Assembly: GCA_963699345.1 (NCBI GenBank)
Contig: CAVOTL010000005.1
Coordinates: 1,550,001-1,614,000, forward strand
Length of the DNA stretch: 64,000 bases
Origin: Bog-756 sp963699345
GTDB lineage: Bacteria > Actinomycetota > Acidimicrobiia > Acidimicrobiales > RAAP-2
Reading direction: 5' to 3'
The position numbers and the translations under genes are program-made. The notes below the pieces were generated by a model. The model was not told the DNA's origin. It searched no databases and saw only the letters and a list, made by a program, of their open reading frames with translations. This document shows positions 60,596-64,000 of the stretch, in pieces. How positions within the stretch are numbered: the first letter of the stretch is position 1; every line of letters starts with the position of its first letter.

Positions 60596-61777
60596 ATGGC
60601 TGAGGCCGTCATCATCGACGCGGTGCGCACCCCCGGGGGCAAGCGCAACGGCAAGCTCCGCAACTGGCACGCCGCCGACCTGGGCTCCGAGGCCCTCAAG
60701 GCCCTCGTGGAGCGGAACGACCTGGATCCGGCACTCGTCGACGACGTGATCATGGGCTGCGTCATGCAGGTCGGCGAGCAGTCCCTCAACGTGGGCCGCA
60801 GCGCCGTCCTGGCGGCCGGCTTCCCCGAGTCGGTGCCGGCGACCACCATCGACCGCCAGTGCGGTTCGAGCCAGCAGGCGCTCCACTTCGGGGCCCAGGG
60901 CGTCATGGCCGGTGCCTACGACGTCGTGATCGGCGGGGGGGTCGAGGTCATGTCCCGGACCCCCATGGGCTCGTCGGTCGTGCGCGAACTGGGCTTCCCC
61001 TTCGGACCCCGGGCCATGGACCGCTACAAGCCGCGCGGCGGCCTGGTCGGCCAGGGGGAGGGCGCCGAGCTCATCGCCGAGCAGTGGAACCTCTCCCGCG
61101 AGGACCTGGACGAGTTCTCGGCCCGGTCGCACCAGCGGGCCGCCCAGGCCACGGCCGAGGGTCGCTTCGAGCGGGAGATCATCCCCGTCGCCGTCAAGGA
61201 CGACGACCGGAACGACACCGACGAGCTCATGACCACCGACGAGGGCATCCGCCCCGACTCCTCGGTGGAGTCGCTCGCCAAGCTGAAGCCCGCCTTCCGC
61301 CCCGACAACGGCAGGATCACGGCGGGCAACTCCTCGCAGATCACCGACGGGGCGTCCGGCGTCCTGATCATGAGCGAGGCCAAGGCCTCGTCCCTCGGAC
61401 TGACCCCGAGGGCCCGGTTCCACTCCTTCGCGGTGGCCGGCAGCGACCCCATCACCATGCTCACCGGACCGATCCCGGCCACCCGGATGGCCCTCGAGCG
61501 CGGCGGACTGACCCTCGACGACATCGACGTCATCGAGATCAACGAGGCCTTCGCCTCGGTGCCCCTCGCCTGGGCCCACGACCTCAAGGCCGACATGGAC
61601 AAGGTCAACGTGAACGGTGGGGCGATCGCCCTCGGCCACCCGCTGGGTGCCTCCGGCGCCAAGCTCATGGCCACGCTGCTCAACGAGCTGGAGCGGACCG
61701 ACGGTCGTTACGGACTGCTCACGATGTGCGAGGGCGGCGGCATGGCCAACGCCACCATCATCGAGCGTCTGGGCTGA
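60596..61777 (+). CDS. Acetyl-CoA C-acyltransferase (thiolase II)
   Basis: 393 residues with all catalytic residues: nucleophile C89 in RQCGSSQQAL, the His in ALGHPLGASGA, and the second Cys in TMCEGGGMA near the end. Strand and loop features (DAVRTPGGKRNGKL, GGGVEVMSRTPMG) place it with biosynthetic or beta-oxidation thiolases of the FadA/AtoB type. The ATG at 60596 has GGAAGGAG upstream. The divergent hotdog thioesterase suggests shared acyl-CoA metabolism. Confidence 0.93.
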   Translation: MAEAVIIDAVRTPGGKRNGKLRNWHAADLGSEALKALVERNDLDPALVDDVIMGCVMQVGEQSLNVGRSAVLAAGFPESVPATTIDRQCGSSQQALHFGAQGVMAGAYDVVIGGGVEVMSRTPMGSSVVRELGFPFGPRAMDRYKPRGGLVGQGEGAELIAEQWNLSREDLDEFSARSHQRAAQATAEGRFEREIIPVAVKDDDRNDTDELMTTDEGIRPDSSVESLAKLKPAFRPDNGRITAGNSSQITDGASGVLIMSEAKASSLGLTPRARFHSFAVAGSDPITMLTGPIPATRMALERGGLTLDDIDVIEINEAFASVPLAWAHDLKADMDKVNVNGGAIALGHPLGASGAKLMATLLNELERTDGRYGLLTMCEGGGMANATIIERLG

Positions 61778-61816
61778 GCCCGGCCGGGCCGTCGTGCCCG
61801 CCGACCGGATGTGGTG

Positions 61817-61842
61817 GAGACCGGCCCTCCGGGGCCGGTCTC
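61817..61842. terminator. Strong GC hairpin between convergent thiolase and crgA
   Basis: GAGACCGGCCC and GGGCCGGTCTC form a perfect 11-base-pair stem around the 4-base loop TCCG, centred in the gap between the two convergent genes. There is no long U-run on either strand, but the symmetry and location fit a bidirectional terminator. Confidence 0.65.
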
Positions 61843-61880
61843 TCCGCGTGGGGGGCCCGGCGCGGCGGTGCCGCTACGGG

Positions 61881-62204
61881 CTAGTGGTACCGGGTGGCGA
61901 GGATCAGCCCCACGAAGATGGCGGCGATGGCGGCGATCAGCCAGGCGTTGTTGACGCCACCGGGAAGCAGGCCGGCGTAGTTGAGGATGACGATCAGCAC
62001 GCCCAGGGCGAACATGGCGACGATCAGGATGCCGAACCACTTCGGGCTGACCTTCTGGCTGCGGTCGATGGGCGGGGTGTAGCGGTTGGACTGCACCGAC
62101 CCGGAGGACGCCGAGCCCCCCTTGGAGGTGGACTTGGACGAGGGGGTGACCCGCCCGCCCTTCTTCTGCGCTTTGCCGGGCCCCGACTTGGCCGTGGATG
62201 CCAT
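61881..62204 (-). CDS. crgA: Cell division protein CrgA
   Basis: 107 residues: a long basic, Ser/Lys-rich cytoplasmic N-terminus (to about 50), then the conserved VSPKWFGILIVAMFALGVLIVILNYAGLLPG with a first membrane segment, and a second, NAWLIAAIAAIFVGLILATRY. This is the CrgA family that helps septum formation in actinobacteria by interacting with FtsZ and penicillin-binding proteins. Position next to trpG/pabA and pknB is conserved in actinobacteria. The ATG at 62204 follows TATCCT by 6 bases. Confidence 0.9.
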   Translation of the reverse strand: MASTAKSGPGKAQKKGGRVTPSSKSTSKGGSASSGSVQSNRYTPPIDRSQKVSPKWFGILIVAMFALGVLIVILNYAGLLPGGVNNAWLIAAIAAIFVGLILATRYH

Positions 62205-62210
62205 GGGCGA

Positions 62211-62216
62211 AGGATA
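62211..62216 (-). promoter_or_regulatory. -10 box TATCCT of crgA
   Basis: TATCCT on the minus strand ends 6 bases before the crgA ATG; no ribosome-binding site precedes the start. Confidence 0.45.
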
Positions 62217-62281
62217 GCCAGTCGGGCGCCTCCCGGGCGCCCGCGGCCGGCCCCCCGCCCGCCCGGTACGATCGGTGGACC

Positions 62282-62869
62282 ATGGCGGTCCGTGTGCTGG
62301 TCATCGACAACTACGACTCGTTCGTCTACAACCTCGTCCAGGAGCTCGGCGAGCTGGGCGCCGACCCCGTGGTCCACCGCAACGACGCCATCGACGTCGA
62401 GGGGATCCGGGCCGCCTCCCCGGACGCCGTCCTCATCTCGCCCGGGCCCGGCCGGCCCGAGGACGCCGGCGTGTCGCTGGCCGTCATCGAGGAGATGGCC
62501 GGCGAACTGCCGATCCTCGGCGTGTGCCTCGGGCACCAGGCCATCGGCCAGGCCTTCGGGGGCGAGATCGTGCGGGCCCCCACGCTGATGCACGGGAAGA
62601 CCTCGGCCATCCACCACGACGGAACCGGGGTGTTCGCCGGGCTGCCGGACCCCCTGACAGCGACCCGCTACCACTCACTGGTCGTCGAACCGGGGCACGT
62701 GCCCGACGTGTTGGAGGTCACGGCCCGGACCTCCGACGGGGTCATCATGGGACTGCGCCACCGGACCCTGGCCGTCGAGGGCGTCCAGTTCCACCCCGAG
62801 TCGCTGCTCACCCCCGAAGGGCCGTCCCTCCTGGCCAACTTCCTGGCCATGGCCGCCGCGCCCGTCTGA
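62282..62869 (+). CDS. Glutamine amidotransferase of anthranilate/aminodeoxychorismate synthase (TrpG/PabA)
   Basis: 195 residues of a class I amidotransferase: catalytic C82 in GVCLGHQAIGQAFGG, H171 and E173 in VQFHPESLL, and the oxyanion segment ISPGPGRPEDAG. The N-terminal VIDNYDSFVYNLVQ is typical of TrpG/PabA. It supplies ammonia to a chorismate-using synthase whose partner gene is elsewhere. The ATG at 62282 follows TACGAT by 9 bases. Its orientation between crgA and pknB matches the M. tuberculosis order. Confidence 0.9.
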   Translation: MAVRVLVIDNYDSFVYNLVQELGELGADPVVHRNDAIDVEGIRAASPDAVLISPGPGRPEDAGVSLAVIEEMAGELPILGVCLGHQAIGQAFGGEIVRAPTLMHGKTSAIHHDGTGVFAGLPDPLTATRYHSLVVEPGHVPDVLEVTARTSDGVIMGLRHRTLAVEGVQFHPESLLTPEGPSLLANFLAMAAAPV

Positions 62870-62897
62870 GTCGACCGACCGGGCGGACGGCCCGGGA

Positions 62898-64000
62898 TCA
62901 GCCGCCGCCGCCACCCTTCGTGCCGCTCGTGGTGGTCGTGGTGGTCGACGAGGTCGTGGTGGTGGTGGTCGGGAGCGTCGTGCTCGTGGTGGTCGTGGTG
63001 GTGGTGGCCGGCGGCCCCGTCGAGACGGAGATGTCGACGGAGCTGCCCGGGGGGACGCTGGTGCCCGCCGACGGGTCGGAGGACACCACCACGCCGGGCC
63101 CGTACTGCGTGGAGGCCACCGAGGTGATGGTGCCCACGTTCAGCTGGGCGCTGCCCAACGTCTGGCCGGCCTGGGTCTGGGACAGCCCGATCAGCGACGG
63201 GACGACGACGTTGGCCGGACCCGCCGAGACGGTGAGGGTCACCGTCGAGCCCTGGTTGACCTTGGTGCCCGATGCCGGGTTGGTGCTGAGCACCGTTCCC
63301 TTCAGCGCCGTGCTCGTCTTGTAGACCGGGGCGGCCTGGAGTCCGGCGCTCTGGAGGATCGACGTGGCGTTGGTCACGGTGGTGTTGGTCAGACCCTCGG
63401 GCACGGTCACCTGGATGGGAGGCGGTGTCTCGGCGACCTTCAGCGTCACCGTGTCCCCCTTCTTGACCAGGCTGTCGGGCGCCGGGTCGGTGGAGATCAC
63501 CGTGCCGGCGGCGTCGTTCGACACCTGCTGGACCTGGTTCACGTTGAGGCCGTCGGCCCGCAGCGTGGCCGTGGCGACGGAGGCCTGCTGGCCCACCACC
63601 GACGGCAGGTTGAACGACGCGCTGCCGCCCAGGTAGCCGAGATTTCGGGCGAAGAGGTAGCCGGCCACCAGGAGGATGACGATCAGGACGGCCAGGATGA
63701 TGGCGTAGTTGCGCGTCCGGTTGGTGCCCGACTCGTCTGGTGGTTCCCCCGCCGTCCCGGTGTCACCGGGACCGCCCCCGTCCCCCACCGGGGCGACGGC
63801 CCGGGTGGCGTCCATGCCCGCCGCGGCGGCGACCGCGGTGGTGGCGCCGGCCACACCGATCATGGCCGTGGTGTCGTCCATGGCGAGGACGCTGCGGCCC
63901 TCGTTGAAGCGCACCAGGTCCGCCCGCAGCTCCTCGGCGGTGGCGTAGCGGTGGGCCGGGTCCTTGGCCATCGACTTCAGGATGATCGCCTCGAACGTCG
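62898..64000 (-). CDS. pknB: Serine/threonine protein kinase with PASTA domains PknB (partial, N-terminus beyond window)
   Basis: About 367 C-terminal residues are present; the kinase domain lies mostly beyond the right edge, with its last helix visible (EAIILKSMAKDPAHRYATAEELR). A membrane segment NYAIILAVLIVILLVAGYLF separates it from three PASTA repeats (beginning FNLPSVVGQQ, IQVTVPEGLT and ANVVVPSLIG) that bind peptidoglycan or muropeptides. The protein ends in an unusual Thr/Ser-rich tail of about 40 residues with a GGGGG end. PknB coordinates growth and division; its neighbours crgA and trpG/pabA support the assignment. Confidence 0.92.
   Translation of the reverse strand, partial: TFEAIILKSMAKDPAHRYATAEELRADLVRFNEGRSVLAMDDTTAMIGVAGATTAVAAAAGMDATRAVAPVGDGGGPGDTGTAGEPPDESGTNRTRNYAIILAVLIVILLVAGYLFARNLGYLGGSASFNLPSVVGQQASVATATLRADGLNVNQVQQVSNDAAGTVISTDPAPDSLVKKGDTVTLKVAETPPPIQVTVPEGLTNTTVTNATSILQSAGLQAAPVYKTSTALKGTVLSTNPASGTKVNQGSTVTLTVSAGPANVVVPSLIGLSQTQAGQTLGSAQLNVGTITSVASTQYGPGVVVSSDPSAGTSVPPGSSVDISVSTGPPATTTTTTTSTTLPTTTTTTSSTTTTTTSGTKGGGGG
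62931..63012. repeat. Low-complexity tract encoding the Thr-rich PknB tail
   Basis: An imperfect GTGGTG/GTCGTG triplet-type repeat (Thr codons on the minus strand). It is prone to slippage and codes for the TTTTTT-type tail. Confidence 0.7.

Overview
The window is GC-rich (by eye about 70 percent), densely coding chromosomal DNA from an actinobacterium. Supporting traits are F420-type luciferase-like oxidoreductases, a WS/DGAT acyltransferase, SCP2 and thiolase-like lipid genes, a PASTA kinase, and the order crgA(-) - trpG/pabA(+) - pknB(-) at the right edge, which is the arrangement near oriC in Mycobacterium tuberculosis. The gene mix resembles the class Acidimicrobiia, but that placement is inference. 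I saw no rRNA, tRNA, insertion sequence, phage gene or CRISPR array.

Left end (1-5651): a minus-strand operon of dabB-like, dabA-like, PII-like and purK genes, with a divergent winged-helix regulator. DabA/DabB form an energy-coupled inorganic-carbon pump. The last gene, purK, encodes an enzyme that consumes bicarbonate, so supply and use of bicarbonate may be co-regulated.

5889-12247: two translationally coupled genes each carry an N-terminal Rieske domain, one fused to a glutamate-synthase-type FMN/3Fe-4S domain and one to a thiamine-diphosphate enzyme (split here by a one-base frameshift). An MBL-fold hydrolase, a SRPBCC protein and a divergent TetR regulator with a palindromic operator lie upstream.

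12311-21000: lipid and CoA-type metabolism. An F420-type oxidoreductase is followed by a DUF35 protein and two thiolase-like proteins that lack the usual catalytic cysteine. Then come minus-strand genes for a VOC protein, an amylo-glucosidase-type debranching enzyme, an SCP2 protein and an SDR.

21087-36114: an ABC export system (two ATPases and a large FtsX permease), a SigJ-like ECF sigma factor next to a VOC gene and a short UvrA-like ATPase, a frameshifted DHFR/RibD-type reductase, a DUF885 hydrolase, an esterase, small SnoaL and DUF3291-like proteins, and a secreted PKD-type protein.

36324-47307: a 1296-residue tandem cyclase/ATPase/TPR protein resembling mammalian soluble adenylyl cyclase, three tandem universal stress proteins, a membrane protein preceded by six GTGAC repeats at exact 11-bp spacing, a GH36 glycosidase, an MpaB-type oxygenase and a WS/DGAT acyltransferase.

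47478-64000: a secreted transglycosylase-like protein, an alkylation-repair operon (Ada-AlkA fusion, Ogt, CbiX-like, FAD oxidoreductase), a GH18 protein, a second AlkA, two more luciferase-like oxidoreductases, a MarR/MFS efflux pair, a ComF-like protein, a hotdog thioesterase, a canonical thiolase, and the crgA/trpG/pknB block.

Many starts directly follow a TANNNT box by 6-7 bases, which points to frequent leaderless mRNAs.
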